Source: [Scytonema hofmanni] UTEX 2349
Lineage (GTDB): Bacteria > Cyanobacteriota > Cyanobacteriia > Cyanobacteriales > Nostocaceae
NCBI RefSeq assembly: GCF_000582685.1
Contig: NZ_ALWD01000002.1
Span: forward strand, 1-64,000
DNA: 64,000 nt
Reading direction: 5' to 3'
Positions 55,601 through 64,000 of the stretch are shown one piece after another (position 1 is the first letter of the stretch; every line of letters begins with the position of its first letter). The notes beneath the pieces were generated by a model. That model ran no database searches. It had not been told where the DNA came from and was given only the letters and a program-made list of their open reading frames with translations. A program made the translations under genes and the position numbers.

Positions 55601-56612
55601 TACAGCCTCAACAGGTGGCAACGTAGCAACCACAACTTTCGCTCAAGGAAAGGCAGGTAATATTCGCCTCAACGTTACCGACTCAGTTACTCTGACTAAT
55701 CCTGGAAGTGGGCTATTTGCCGATACTACTCGTGGCTCTAGTGGGGACGGTGGAAGCATCTTCATCGCTCCACAAACCCTTACTCTCACCGACAAAGCGA
55801 GAATTTTCGTTGGTAGTCGGGGCACTGGGCAGGGGGGTAATATCCAAATCCAGGCACGCAACCTGCGGCTTGATCGCGCCCAAATCTCGGCGGAAACTGG
55901 CAGCACTGACGGGGGTAATATTAACTTACAGGTGGATGATATTTTGCTAATGCGAGATGGTAGCATTATTTCAGCAACTGCCGGAACTGAGAGTCAAGAA
56001 GGGAATGGCGGCAACATCACCATAGATGCCGCAGCGATCATCGCAGTTCCTAAAGAAAACAGCGATATCCGTGCTAACGCCGTTCGCGGACGCGGCGGCA
56101 ATGTCACAATTAAAACCAATGGACTGTTTGGTATCGCTCCTGCTTCCTTCCCCACAGCGCAAAGTGACATTACCGCTAGTTCTCAACTCGGTATCCAAGG
56201 ACAAATCAACATTATCCAACCGGATGTCCAACCCACCCAAGGAATAATCGAACTACCAAATCAAGTGCTTGATGCCAGCAATCAAATTGCTCAAGATTGT
56301 CCCAGAGGTCGCAATGCAAAAAAACCTTTAGGTAATTTTATTGTCACCGGACGCGGTATACCACCAAACGCTACACAACCGCTGAACGGTACACCAAACC
56401 TGCCTCAACTTGCAACTTTGGATTTTCAAAGCGCAAGCACAAAACCAAATACATCTTCAACACCGAATCTACCCCCAACTTCCGAAAATGCGATCATCGA
56501 GGCTCAAGGTTGGGTGAAAACTCCTGACGGCAAAATTATGTTAGTTGCCCAAGTACCCACAGCTACCCCTAATGCTATTACGACATCTGCTGCATGTCCT
56601 GTATCTAGATAA
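52626..56612 (+). CDS. filamentous-haemagglutinin-type TPS exoprotein
   Basis: The 1328-residue product starts MTNKPNWLQLLIFSFITFAS; 52626 is preferred over 52539 because it begins the signal peptide, which ends AIAQ. The TPS domain has ITPDNTLGAENSRFTPNVLI and NLFLINPNGILFG. About 13 beta-helix repeats follow, each with GNAGNIxINARD and ITTGSLxVxNG motifs, and the conserved C-terminus ends RGRNAKKPLGNFIVTGRG and QGWVKTPDGKIML. The ShlB/FhaC-type pore at 62135 on the same strand is its probable exporter. Repeats at the DNA level are strong, so length variation between strains is likely. Confidence 0.9.
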   Translation: MTNKPNWLQLLIFSFITFASTPAIAQITPDNTLGAENSRFTPNVLINGASADQIDGGATRGSNLFHSFTQFSINDGQRVYFSNPIGVENILTRVTGKEASNIFGTLGVNGAANLFLINPNGILFGKNAQLDIRGSFLGTTANQIQFGNQGIFSATNPAAPPLLTVQPSGLLFNQINSGAIAANQALLSVAPEKNLTLVGGDINLNRSILEALGGRVELAAIAGTATVGLNPDTSLSIPTDLPQADVLLNQSQIDVRSGNGGSVRINARNLNLTNSFVLAGIASGQNAGGQAGDISINAIGAIKLDAGAIANLIFENAFGNSGNININTGSLSLTNGGQLDASVFGQGNAGDITINARDTVSLEGVNPNGLASTIFTEVVSGASGNGGDIRITTGSLSATNGGSLVSNTRGRGNAGNIFINAREAVTFAGRGPNNTSGAYSRVTQDAVGRGGNIEITTGSLSLTNTALLVTSTNGQGDAGNVIINARDRVLLDGTRANESFIPSSILSSVGTRAVGNSGDVRITAGSLSVLNGSELNATTRGQGNAGNIILQVGDRTVFDGGTALSSVVQGAIGTGGNVEISTGSLAVINEAVLAASTNGQGNAGSVRINSRDRITLDRSGISSNVRREAVGNGGNIDITTGSLIATNESQLNTFTSGQGNAGNITVNARDIVSLDTDTILLSGIEPGGTGKGGNITITADSLSVTNGASLNARTRGGGNAGSISITARNSALFSGTGASGFSSGAFSPVRENGVGRGGNVEITTGSLVVNNGAQLAAGTQGRGDSGSVIINARDSVVLGGGTADRQFSSAIFSNVDEGAIGRGGNVEITTGSLLVSNGGQLLSATEGQGDAGNVIINARDRITFDGSSADGRFVSGPFSSVQENAVGNGGDIRISTKNLSLTNGAQLVAATRGNGNAGNVIVNAQDSILLDGIDNRGRPSGIFTSALNTATGRGSNITINTNSLQLRNLGEINAATANNQPGGNISIRANTVTASTGGNVATTTFAQGKAGNIRLNVTDSVTLTNPGSGLFADTTRGSSGDGGSIFIAPQTLTLTDKARIFVGSRGTGQGGNIQIQARNLRLDRAQISAETGSTDGGNINLQVDDILLMRDGSIISATAGTESQEGNGGNITIDAAAIIAVPKENSDIRANAVRGRGGNVTIKTNGLFGIAPASFPTAQSDITASSQLGIQGQINIIQPDVQPTQGIIELPNQVLDASNQIAQDCPRGRNAKKPLGNFIVTGRGIPPNATQPLNGTPNLPQLATLDFQSASTKPNTSSTPNLPPTSENAIIEAQGWVKTPDGKIMLVAQVPTATPNAITTSAACPVSR

Positions 56613-56630
56613 GATGTTTTGACTCTTAAC

Positions 56631-56790
56631 TTGCATCATAATTTTCATCCGCCAAGAAATAAATTTCTTGACTCAAAGCTTAAGTCCGTTAAAACAGACT
56701 GGGTAAGTCTTTTAGTCCGTTTTAACGGACTTGAGCTATTAGCCTTGAACTTCAGTTCAAGGCGTACTCAGGTGGAAATGTAAGATTTAA
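56631..56790. repeat. palindromic repeat cluster
   Basis: CCGTTAAAACAGACT and AGTCCGTTTTAACGGACT (56685-56733) form a hairpin, and GAACTTCAGTTCAAGGC follows. Related units occur near 32700 and 37070. It may serve as a processing or termination hairpin between the haemagglutinin and CHAT genes. Confidence 0.6.
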
Positions 56791-56810
56791 ATTAAGCTGC
56801 AACCAAAATA

Positions 56811-59450
56811 ATGAAACGCATTAAACGAAACTGGAAAAAATCGATTCGCTTTTGTCTGCCGATGGTGTTGACTGCATTATTGTGCATCACATCACCTAGC
56901 TTTGCTCAAATTCCGATTATTTCCAGCGCGATCGCTCAAACTCAAGCGGCTTCATCTGTGGATCAACAAGCGCGAACAAACTATCAACAAGGTAAATTTT
57001 CCGATGCCGCAAAGCTGTTTCAACAAGCATCCCTTGCATATCAATCTGCAAAAGACCCGATTCGTCAAGCACTCAGTTTGAGCAACTTATCGCTTTGTTA
57101 CCAACAATTAGCACAGTGGAACGATGCTAACCGTACAATTACGGATAGTATTACTTTATTAACGTCTCTAAAAGAAACAAATTCCGACAAATTATCTGCA
57201 TTAGCCCAAAGCTTTGATATTCAAGGTGGGTTACAATTAGCACGCGGACAAGCCGATGCTGCTTTGAAATCCTGGGAACGAGCCACAACTCTTTACACCC
57301 AACTCGGCAAACCCAATTTAGTACTGACGAGCCAAACTAATCAAGCACAAGCTTTACAAAATTTAGGTCTTTATCGCCGGTCAATTCCCCTACTTTACAC
57401 TGCGTTAAAGTTGCCGCAAGAGACAACAGACAATAAATTAAAAAGTCTTTTGTCAGGAATTTCTGATTCCCCAGAAACAGCAACAGCGTTGCGTACTTTA
57501 GGAGACTCGCTACGAGTTGTTGGCAACTTGCCGCAAGCGCGTCTGGTTTTCGAGCGTAGCTTGGCGATCGCCAATAAATTAAATCTACCCGACATAATTA
57601 CATTAGCTCAACTCAGCCTCGGTAACACTGCCCGCGCTGAAGCTGATTTCCCAGCAGCTTTAAATTTCTATCAACAATCCGCTACATCTCCCTCAGTGAA
57701 TCTGCGTATACAAGCCCAAGTTAACCAACTTAGCTTGCTTGTCGATACTAATCAAAAAGATGCAGCTAAAAGCTTATTGCCACAAATACAAAAGCAAATT
57801 GAGACATTACCACCGAGCTACACCGCGATTGAAGCACGAGTGAATCTCGCGCAAACGATGATGCGGATGAGGAAACAAACCCCAGAAGCCATTAATCTAC
57901 GTGAAGTCGCGCAACTGCTATCAGTCACCATTCAACAAGCTGTATACTTAGGAAACCCCCGTATACAGGCTGACGCGCTGGGAAGCCTGGGTAATATATA
58001 TGAAGAAAGGCAACGGTGGGCAGAGGCAGAAAAGTTGACTCAACAAGGACTTCAATTAGCGCAACAAATTAACGCAGGTGATATCGCTTATCGTTGGCAA
58101 TGGCAGTTAGGACGGGTAACAAAAGCGCAGGGGAAAATTGATAGTGCGATCGCTGCATACAAAGAAGCTGTCGGCACAATCAAATCGTTGCGAACAGATT
58201 TAGCCGCAGCCAGTCCGGATGTACAATATTCTTTTAGATATGAAGTTGAACCGATTCACCGTCAACTTGTTGAGTTGTTAGTGGAATCCAATAAAGAAGG
58301 CAGTCTCAAGACAGCACGAGATGTGATTGAAGGGTTGCAATTAGTTGAACTCGATAACTTCTTCCGGGAAGCTTGCTTGACTGCGAAGCCAGAACAAGTA
58401 GATCAAGTGGATCGACGAGCAGCTGTAATTTATCCAATTATTTTAGATAACCAGCTTGCGACTATCGTCAGCTTACCCAAATCTCAACCAGATTCCCAAA
58501 CCAAAGATAACCGTGATTTTCGCTACTACAAAACAAGCATTAGCAAAAAAGAAGTTGAGGCGATCGGATCACGTCTAGGAGGTATCCTTAACCAATCAAA
58601 TACCTTTGACCTGACGCTGCCCGAACTCCAAAAAATGTATAAATTAGTTATCGAACCAGAAGCCGCAGACCTTGCCGCAAGTCAGGTAGAAACACTGGTA
58701 TTTGTTTTAGATGGAGTTTTGCGGAATATACCAATGGCGGCGCTACATGATGGAAAAAATTTTTTGGTAGAAAAATACAGCATTGTCCTGACACCGGGAC
58801 TGCAATTATTAGCCCCGCGATCGCTCAAACAAGAACGCTTGGGAGCCTTAGTAGCTGGACTTAGTGAAGCTCGTCCCCCAGATTTTTTTGCGCTACCCAA
58901 TGTCGAGAAAGAAGTGAAAAAAATTGAATCTGAGCTTCCCAGCCAAGTCTTATTTAACAATAAGTTTACAAATTCCGCGTTTGAAAATAAAGTATCAGCC
59001 GTTTCCTACCCGATTGTACATTTAGCAACCCACGCTCAATTTAGTTCTCAAGCAGATGAAACTTTTATTCTCACTTGGAATGGTAAAATCAAAGTCAACG
59101 AACTTAGTAGCCTTCTTAAAAACGTCCAATTGTCGCGAAACAAACCACTCGAACTGCTCATACTCAGCGCTTGCCAAACGGCGACGGGTGATAATAAATC
59201 CGCATTAGGATTAGCAGGTGTAGCAGTGCGTTCCGGTGCCAGCAGTACCGTAGCAACTTTGTGGCAAATCAACGATGAAGCATCAGCAACCTTGATGAGT
59301 CAGTTTTATGAGCAATTGCTACAAGCGCGTAAAACAGGTATCTCAAAAGCAGAAGCTCTCCGTCAAGCCCAACTTGCCATTTTAAAGAACCCGGAATATA
59401 AATCACCATATTACTGGGGAGCGTTTGTGTTGCTGGGGAATTGGATTTAA
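56811..59450 (+). CDS. TPR-CHAT protein
   Basis: The 879-residue product has an N-terminal hydrophobic signal-like segment (FCLPMVLTALLCITSPSFAQ), then tetratricopeptide repeats (from about 50 to 460, for example NYQQGKFSDAAKLFQQASLA). A C-terminal CHAT peptidase domain follows with His in VHLATHAQFSS (about 740) and Cys in LILSACQTATGD (about 787). The catalytic pair is intact. TPR-CHAT proteins in other bacteria act as caspase-like proteases, for example the type III-E CRISPR partner. Here it follows a TPS exoprotein, and the signal segment suggests it is exported to the periplasm. Substrate unknown. Confidence 0.88.
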   Translation: MKRIKRNWKKSIRFCLPMVLTALLCITSPSFAQIPIISSAIAQTQAASSVDQQARTNYQQGKFSDAAKLFQQASLAYQSAKDPIRQALSLSNLSLCYQQLAQWNDANRTITDSITLLTSLKETNSDKLSALAQSFDIQGGLQLARGQADAALKSWERATTLYTQLGKPNLVLTSQTNQAQALQNLGLYRRSIPLLYTALKLPQETTDNKLKSLLSGISDSPETATALRTLGDSLRVVGNLPQARLVFERSLAIANKLNLPDIITLAQLSLGNTARAEADFPAALNFYQQSATSPSVNLRIQAQVNQLSLLVDTNQKDAAKSLLPQIQKQIETLPPSYTAIEARVNLAQTMMRMRKQTPEAINLREVAQLLSVTIQQAVYLGNPRIQADALGSLGNIYEERQRWAEAEKLTQQGLQLAQQINAGDIAYRWQWQLGRVTKAQGKIDSAIAAYKEAVGTIKSLRTDLAAASPDVQYSFRYEVEPIHRQLVELLVESNKEGSLKTARDVIEGLQLVELDNFFREACLTAKPEQVDQVDRRAAVIYPIILDNQLATIVSLPKSQPDSQTKDNRDFRYYKTSISKKEVEAIGSRLGGILNQSNTFDLTLPELQKMYKLVIEPEAADLAASQVETLVFVLDGVLRNIPMAALHDGKNFLVEKYSIVLTPGLQLLAPRSLKQERLGALVAGLSEARPPDFFALPNVEKEVKKIESELPSQVLFNNKFTNSAFENKVSAVSYPIVHLATHAQFSSQADETFILTWNGKIKVNELSSLLKNVQLSRNKPLELLILSACQTATGDNKSALGLAGVAVRSGASSTVATLWQINDEASATLMSQFYEQLLQARKTGISKAEALRQAQLAILKNPEYKSPYYWGAFVLLGNWI

Positions 59451-59626
59451 GTCCTGTTAGGATGATTCTATTCGGAGTGCGTGCGGTTTTTGGGTCATAG
59501 CTGGTTTGCATCCTTCTGATGAAGATCCTCTTGAACCAGCTGACCCTGTATGAATTCACTAAATTGCATAAGCTTCCCTGACTGAGAAATATAGAAGAAA
59601 TAGCCGGACATTACAAAGAGGTTGTC

Positions 59627-60484
59627 GTGGTCGAAGAACTTTATACACCAGAACAACTCGCTCAAATGCATGACTCTTTATGGCAATGCGTATTGCAATT
59701 TGCCAATCTCTCAGCCGTGCAAGAACGCAATCGCATTGCGCGGGATTTACATGATTCTCTGGGACATGCATTAACTGGGCTGAACTTTCAATTACAAACA
59801 GCGATTAAACTTTGCCAACCCGATCCAACTCAAGCGCAGGAATTTTTGACTGAGGCACATCGTTTAGTAGCGATCGCAACTCAAGAAGTCCGCCAATCTG
59901 TCAAAGCATTACGTAGTGAGCAAATCGAAACCCAATCTTTAGAAACGCTGATTGAATTTCTGATCGATGATTTTCAGCAAACAACTGGAATTTTACCTGA
60001 AATTGAGATTAACTTACTCATTGCATTACCCTCACAACTTGTCACACCCATTTATCGAATTATCCAAGAAGCGCTTAACAATACTCGCAAGTATGCTCAA
60101 GCAACAAAAGTACAACTTTATATCTGCACAACTGCAACACAGGTGCATGTAACAATTCAAGATAACGGTCGCGGATTCGACCTTGAAGAAGTTTCAGGTG
60201 GTTACGGACTCAAAGGAATGCAAGAACGAGTAGCAGTTTTACAAGGTCATTTACATTTAGAATCTCAACCCGGAGATGGTTGTTGCATCACTGTTGAGAT
60301 TCCCATCCATATATCTCACATATCTCATATACCGCAAATGCCTGAAATATATATTCCTAAAGAATCTCCTTCAATTAGCAAAAACCCAAACGCGGGAGTG
60401 CCTGCTAGCGCTTCTCTACGAGACGCTACGCGAACGCTATCAGTCAAAATTGGTGAATGGCAACCTCTTCATCTGAATAAATGA
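59627..60484 (+). CDS. NarL-family-type sensor histidine kinase, soluble
   Basis: The 285-residue product starts at GTG (59627) with MVEELYTPEQLAQMHDSLWQ. HisKA_3 dimerisation helix ERNRIARDLHDSLGHALTGL holds the phospho-acceptor His. The HATPase domain has IIQEALNNTRKYAQATK (N box), DNGRGFD (G1) and YGLKGMQERV (G2). No sensor or membrane domain is present, so it must get its signal from a partner. The 40 residues after the ATPase domain are derived partly from repeated DNA near 60400. The cognate regulator is at 61196. Confidence 0.88.
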   Translation: MVEELYTPEQLAQMHDSLWQCVLQFANLSAVQERNRIARDLHDSLGHALTGLNFQLQTAIKLCQPDPTQAQEFLTEAHRLVAIATQEVRQSVKALRSEQIETQSLETLIEFLIDDFQQTTGILPEIEINLLIALPSQLVTPIYRIIQEALNNTRKYAQATKVQLYICTTATQVHVTIQDNGRGFDLEEVSGGYGLKGMQERVAVLQGHLHLESQPGDGCCITVEIPIHISHISHIPQMPEIYIPKESPSISKNPNAGVPASASLRDATRTLSVKIGEWQPLHLNK

Positions 60485-60742
60485 CAAAATTTAGCATTAT
60501 TATAACCAGCGTTGAAAACTCCAAACTCCTAACTCCGTGTCTTTTGACTCCTGACTCCAACTTTAGTATTAGATAAATGTATGTTTTAAAACTTTTTGTT
60601 TATGACAGGGTAAAAATTAAAACTAAAGTTGGAAAATTGCAGTAGTAGATAGCCAAGCGGTTCAATTAGAGCTATTAATAAAGTAGTTGAGATTTAACTT
60701 TATAATCTCTTCACCAAATCTTATTATTCAAGTACAAAAAAC

Positions 60743-61183
60743 ATGGTGACTGTTTTGTTAATTTGGATATTTTTCTTGACGCTAGCTTGGCAATTGATGA
60801 AAACTATTTGTACATATCGCCAAAAAACTCAAGAATTGATATTAGCTGAAAATCAATTGAAAATTTATGCATCAAAGATGGAATACTTCACACTCATTGA
60901 AGAAAGAAATCACAATTTACTTAACTTTTATCACGGCTTAGGACATTCGATCGCAGCTTTAGATATCCAACTGCAAGTTGTACAAAAACTTTGGCAAATC
61001 AACCCAATACAAGCTGAAAAATCACTGTCAGAAGCTTACCAACTGAGTAGCACTCTGATGTACGAAGTACGTCAAATTGTGAGAAATATGGGTGAAGATT
61101 CTTTCAATAAACAAAGCACACAACAAAGTAGAGAAAATCTCGCTCGTACAAAGTTAGAGGAAGAAAGATATGTTTATTTTTAA
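60743..61183 (+). CDS. membrane-anchored HisKA_3-like stub lacking ATPase domain
   Basis: The 146-residue product has an N-terminal membrane segment (TVLLIWIFFLTLAWQLM), a short coiled coil and a region clearly related to HisKA_3: EERNHNLLNFYHGLGHSIAALDIQLQ, in parts, and EAYQLSSTLMYEVRQIVRNM. The His of the H box is kept (YHGLGH) but the usual Asp after it is changed to Gly, and no ATP-binding domain follows. It may dimerise with, or receive phosphate from, the adjacent soluble kinase, giving it a membrane link. It ends 13 bp before the regulator start. A decaying kinase is the alternative. Confidence 0.65.
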   Translation: MVTVLLIWIFFLTLAWQLMKTICTYRQKTQELILAENQLKIYASKMEYFTLIEERNHNLLNFYHGLGHSIAALDIQLQVVQKLWQINPIQAEKSLSEAYQLSSTLMYEVRQIVRNMGEDSFNKQSTQQSRENLARTKLEEERYVYF

Positions 61184-61195
61184 AAGGTGCGCTGT

Positions 61196-61882
61196 ATGAT
61201 TCGCTTATTACTTGTAGACGACCAAAGTTTAGTTCGTCAAGGTCTCAAAGCAATTTTGAGCCTAGAACCAGATTTAGAAATTGTGGGTATGGGGGAGAAC
61301 GGAGAAGAAGCGATTTCCATTATAGAACGTTTGGCGATCGCACAAGTCGAAACACCACAACCGGATATTGTGTTAATGGACTTGCGAATGCCAGTTATGA
61401 ATGGCACTACTGCCACCCGCATCATTTGTGAACGATTTCCCAACATAAAGGTTTTAGTATTGAGTACTTATGATGACGATCGCGATGTGAGTGAAGCGAT
61501 TCGAGCCGGTGCGAAAGGTTATCTTCTTAAAGATATGCCTTCAAGTGAACTTGTGAATGCAATTCGGTCCATCAACAGTGGATATGCCCAACTCGCACCA
61601 GGTCTTCTTGAGCGGGTTGTTAGCCAAAATATAGCAAAGCCAATATCGCAATCTATTTCCCCCGCACTGGCAGAATTGACACCAAGAGAATTAGATGTAG
61701 CACGTTTAGTGGCGATTGGCGCAACAAATCAAGAAATTGCTCAGAAACTATTTATCTGTGAAAGTACAGTTAAAACGCACATCAACAGCATTTTTAATCG
61801 TCTAAACCTAAAGAATCGATCGCAACTTGCGATTTATGCTAATTCTGTTTTCCTTGAAAAGGCAACCACGCAAAACGCCTAA
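61196..61882 (+). CDS. NarL/LuxR-type response regulator
   Basis: The 228-residue product starts MIRLLLVDDQSLVRQGLKAI; ATG at 61196 is preferred over the in-frame GTG at 61187 because AAAAGG lies 8 bases upstream. The receiver domain has acidic DD, the phosphorylated Asp in PDIVLMDLRMPVMNG and the Lys in GYLLKD. A LuxR-type helix-turn-helix at the end has LTPRELDVARLVAIGATNQE and ESTVKTHINSIF. It follows the kinase genes and precedes the TPS pore gene, so control of this secretion block is likely. Confidence 0.9.
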   Translation: MIRLLLVDDQSLVRQGLKAILSLEPDLEIVGMGENGEEAISIIERLAIAQVETPQPDIVLMDLRMPVMNGTTATRIICERFPNIKVLVLSTYDDDRDVSEAIRAGAKGYLLKDMPSSELVNAIRSINSGYAQLAPGLLERVVSQNIAKPISQSISPALAELTPRELDVARLVAIGATNQEIAQKLFICESTVKTHINSIFNRLNLKNRSQLAIYANSVFLEKATTQNA

Positions 61883-62134
61883 TAAACCGACTTTTTGGTT
61901 GAAAAGAAAACGCCGAAACGACGTATTTAGGTTGAAAAACCCGGTTTATGCTTTCATCAAATTTGATGAATGCTTTAACTTTCCTTTGCACAGTGCAGCA
62001 ACACCGCATTATTTCTTCATCTATTCTGTTCAAGTCTCATGTTAAATTTGCATTTACTTAATAACATTTTATGGATAATCGGTAAACGATTATTTCCAAG
62101 GTCTTCGTCTTATTTAAAACCCCTATATTTATTT

Positions 62135-63904
62135 ATGGGATTGCCTTCTACCCTTTGCCTTTTGCATTTTACATTCTTGATAGTTTTTTCTGCATCTGCT
62201 TGGGCAGATAGCGGCATATCTGCGTTACCATCTGAAGAAATTCCCGATATTGCCCAGCGGATTGATGTTCCGAATATTCCTCCTCAAGATATTCCGCGAT
62301 CGCTTCCCCCGAACCCACAGCCAGAGCAAACACCGCTTGAACTTCCACCCCCTGAAGATTTATTGCCAAAACCAACTACTGGGCAACCACCCCCAGAACT
62401 ACCTGGTGATACGCTTAATAATATCTTCGTCCGTAAATTTGAAATAGTTGGCAGTACCGTTTTTAGTTCGCAAAAACTCACTCAATTACTCGAAGAAAAG
62501 TATACAGGACGAAACCTCAGCTTTGCAGAATTGTTTCAAGCTCGGTCAATTATTACCGACTTTTACGTTAAACGTGGCTATATCACTTCCGCAGCCATCA
62601 TTCCCCCTCAAACTTTAGAAAATGGGATTGTCAAAATTCAGATAATTGAAGGTTCCCTTGAAGGCATTAAAATCAATGGCAGCCGTCGTTTGCATCCCGA
62701 TTATGTCCGCAGTCGCATTGCGTTAGCAACTACGGCTCCAGTCAATGTTAATCGTTTGTTAGAGGGATTGCGACTTTTGCAACTCGACCCACTCATCGCT
62801 AACATCTCGGCTGACTTGCAAGCTGGAACCAGTCCCGGAAAAAATTTGTTGCAAGTGAATATAATTGAAGCGAAAACTTTGAGTGTTACCCCATCGATTG
62901 ATAACGGACGAGCGCCCAGCGTTGGTAGTTTCCGGCGTCAAATTGAATTGAACCAAGCAAACTTACTTGGCTTTGGGGATCAGTTAAGAGTCGGCTACAC
63001 AAACACAGATGGTAGCAACGAAGTAGATGTCAGTTATACAATTCCTCTGAATCCCCGTAACGGCACACTCCGCCTCGCCTATGGTAATATTAACAGTAAT
63101 GTAATTGAACCTCCTTTCGATAAACTCGATATTGAGGCAGATTCAAGTTATTACGAACTCAGCTATCGTCAGCCTTTATTTCAACGCTCAAGAGAGGAGT
63201 TTGCTGTTGGATTCACTTTATCACAACAACAAAATCAAACAAAGCTAGGTATTGACAACATCGGTGGGTATCCCCTTTCTCCGGGAGCAGATGAAGAAGG
63301 ACGCACTCGCATTTCTGCTTTGCGATTTTTTCAAGACTGGGTTAAGCGAGACGAACGACAAGTTTTTGCAGCGCGATCGCAATTTTCTTTCGGGTTAGGT
63401 CTATTTGATGCCACAATTAACGAAAGTGCCCCTGACAGTCGCTTTTTCGCTTGGCGCGGACAGGCTCAATGGACGCGACTTTTAGCTGCTGATACATTAT
63501 TAATCGTGCGCGGTGATATCCAAGTTGCGGATAGGGCTTTAGTTCCATTTGAACAATTTGGAATTGGGGGACAACAAACTGTTCGGGGATATCGTCAAGA
63601 CGCATTGTTGACAGATAATGGCATATTATTTTCTACAGAGTTCCGCCTGCCTATTCTCAAAGCGAACGGTAATGGAGTGCTGCAAGTTGCACCCTTTATT
63701 GACATTGGTACAGGTTGGAATAATGGCAAAAGTAATCTTGTTCAAAATACACTAATTGGTGCAGGATTGGGATTGCTATGGCAACAAGAAAACTTATCAG
63801 CCCGAATCGATTATGGTCTTCCTTTAATCTCAATCGATGCCGACAAACGAACGTTGCAAGATAACGGTATTTATTTTTCTATCAGATATAGCCCGTCATT
63901 TTAG
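62135..63904 (+). CDS. ShlB/FhaC/HecB-type TPS outer-membrane pore
   Basis: The frame is open from 62039, but MGLPSTLCLLHFTFLIVFSA at 62135 starts a good signal peptide ending SAWA. A proline-rich segment (about 55-110) follows, then a POTRA domain (VRKFEIVGSTVFSSQKLTQL; FYVKRGYITSAAIIP). The C-terminal 16-strand beta-barrel has the family motif GGQQTVRGYRQD (about 490), corresponding to the VRGY tip of loop 6, and ends in a Phe (RYSPSF), as barrel proteins do. It would export the haemagglutinin-type proteins encoded at 52626 and 32989. Confidence 0.9.
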   Translation: MGLPSTLCLLHFTFLIVFSASAWADSGISALPSEEIPDIAQRIDVPNIPPQDIPRSLPPNPQPEQTPLELPPPEDLLPKPTTGQPPPELPGDTLNNIFVRKFEIVGSTVFSSQKLTQLLEEKYTGRNLSFAELFQARSIITDFYVKRGYITSAAIIPPQTLENGIVKIQIIEGSLEGIKINGSRRLHPDYVRSRIALATTAPVNVNRLLEGLRLLQLDPLIANISADLQAGTSPGKNLLQVNIIEAKTLSVTPSIDNGRAPSVGSFRRQIELNQANLLGFGDQLRVGYTNTDGSNEVDVSYTIPLNPRNGTLRLAYGNINSNVIEPPFDKLDIEADSSYYELSYRQPLFQRSREEFAVGFTLSQQQNQTKLGIDNIGGYPLSPGADEEGRTRISALRFFQDWVKRDERQVFAARSQFSFGLGLFDATINESAPDSRFFAWRGQAQWTRLLAADTLLIVRGDIQVADRALVPFEQFGIGGQQTVRGYRQDALLTDNGILFSTEFRLPILKANGNGVLQVAPFIDIGTGWNNGKSNLVQNTLIGAGLGLLWQQENLSARIDYGLPLISIDADKRTLQDNGIYFSIRYSPSF

Positions 63905-64000
63905 GTTAAAAGCAGTTGTTGAGGGGGTGGCAAGCGCTCTGCAACCCTTGCGTGTCAAAAAATAGAGAGCTTTCTGATATAAAAAGATACAGTTGATGAA

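Overview
The window reads as cyanobacterial DNA, most likely a plasmid or accessory replicon of a filamentous Nostocales-type strain. The supports are the abundant GCGATCGC (HIP1) octamers, the dispersed short repeats typical of these genomes, the haem-sensor/MinD-like gene pair, CTB-family bacteriocin precursors, and a two-partner-secretion (TPS) block with CHAT and CHASE2 proteins. A partition pair (parA, parB) and a private set of DNA polymerase III accessory genes (holA, dnaX, dnaN) plus a Dda/RecD-like helicase argue for a large self-maintaining plasmid.

Region 1 (about 1.2-10.6 kb) is the most unusual part. A Ro60/TROVE-vWA protein gene is surrounded by five RNA elements that share one stem and internal-loop frame: a variable P1 stem ending GC, then CCCTRAC on the 5' strand, a second stem, a divergent insert, and a 3' strand with AACTTG followed by the closing P1 strand. 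This matches the Ro-binding stem architecture of Y RNAs. The inserts are tRNA- or 23S-rRNA-like modules: a tRNA with anticodon CTA inside a split outer tRNA-like; a permuted piece of 23S helix 69/71; a circularly permuted class II tRNA; a minimal hairpin; and a module with the L11-binding GTPase-associated centre and the sarcin-ricin loop. A mini-tmRNA-like RNA lies upstream. Interleaved are a ubiquitin-like protein with C-terminal Gly, a ThiF/E1-like enzyme, two conserved unknown proteins and a frameshifted SEC-C zinc-knuckle gene. An IS5-type element and a HEPN-like gene broken by a 76-bp tandem duplication interrupt the locus. I infer an RNA-quality-control or ribotoxin-response system coupling Ro60-Y RNA particles to ubiquitin-like modification.

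Region 2 (10.7-18.7 kb, all minus strand) holds parA-parB with a coupled small ORF, holA-dnaX, dnaN and the helicase: replicon maintenance and replication.

Region 3 (18.9-41.8 kb) is a NHLP/NHLM-type bacteriocin export set: a cyclic-nucleotide-binding-like ABC protein, a C39-peptidase ABC transporter, an HlyD-type adaptor, a double cyclic-nucleotide-binding regulator and three CTB-family double-glycine precursors. A filamentous-haemagglutinin gene inside it is split by a nest of mobile DNA (IS5-type element, remnant group II intron, IS630-type element with 72-bp inverted repeats, intact group II intron). A second haemagglutinin gene is intact.

Region 4 (42-64 kb, plus strand) has a c-haem sensor and MinD-like ATPase, a subtilase, then a sigma-like factor, DUF1822, CHAT-CHASE2, DUF928, a TPS haemagglutinin, TPR-CHAT, a histidine kinase, a kinase-like stub, a NarL-type regulator and the ShlB/FhaC-type pore. 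These look like one regulated surface-secretion module in which the pore exports the haemagglutinin-type exoproteins and the CHAT proteins are possible intracellular proteases linked to it.
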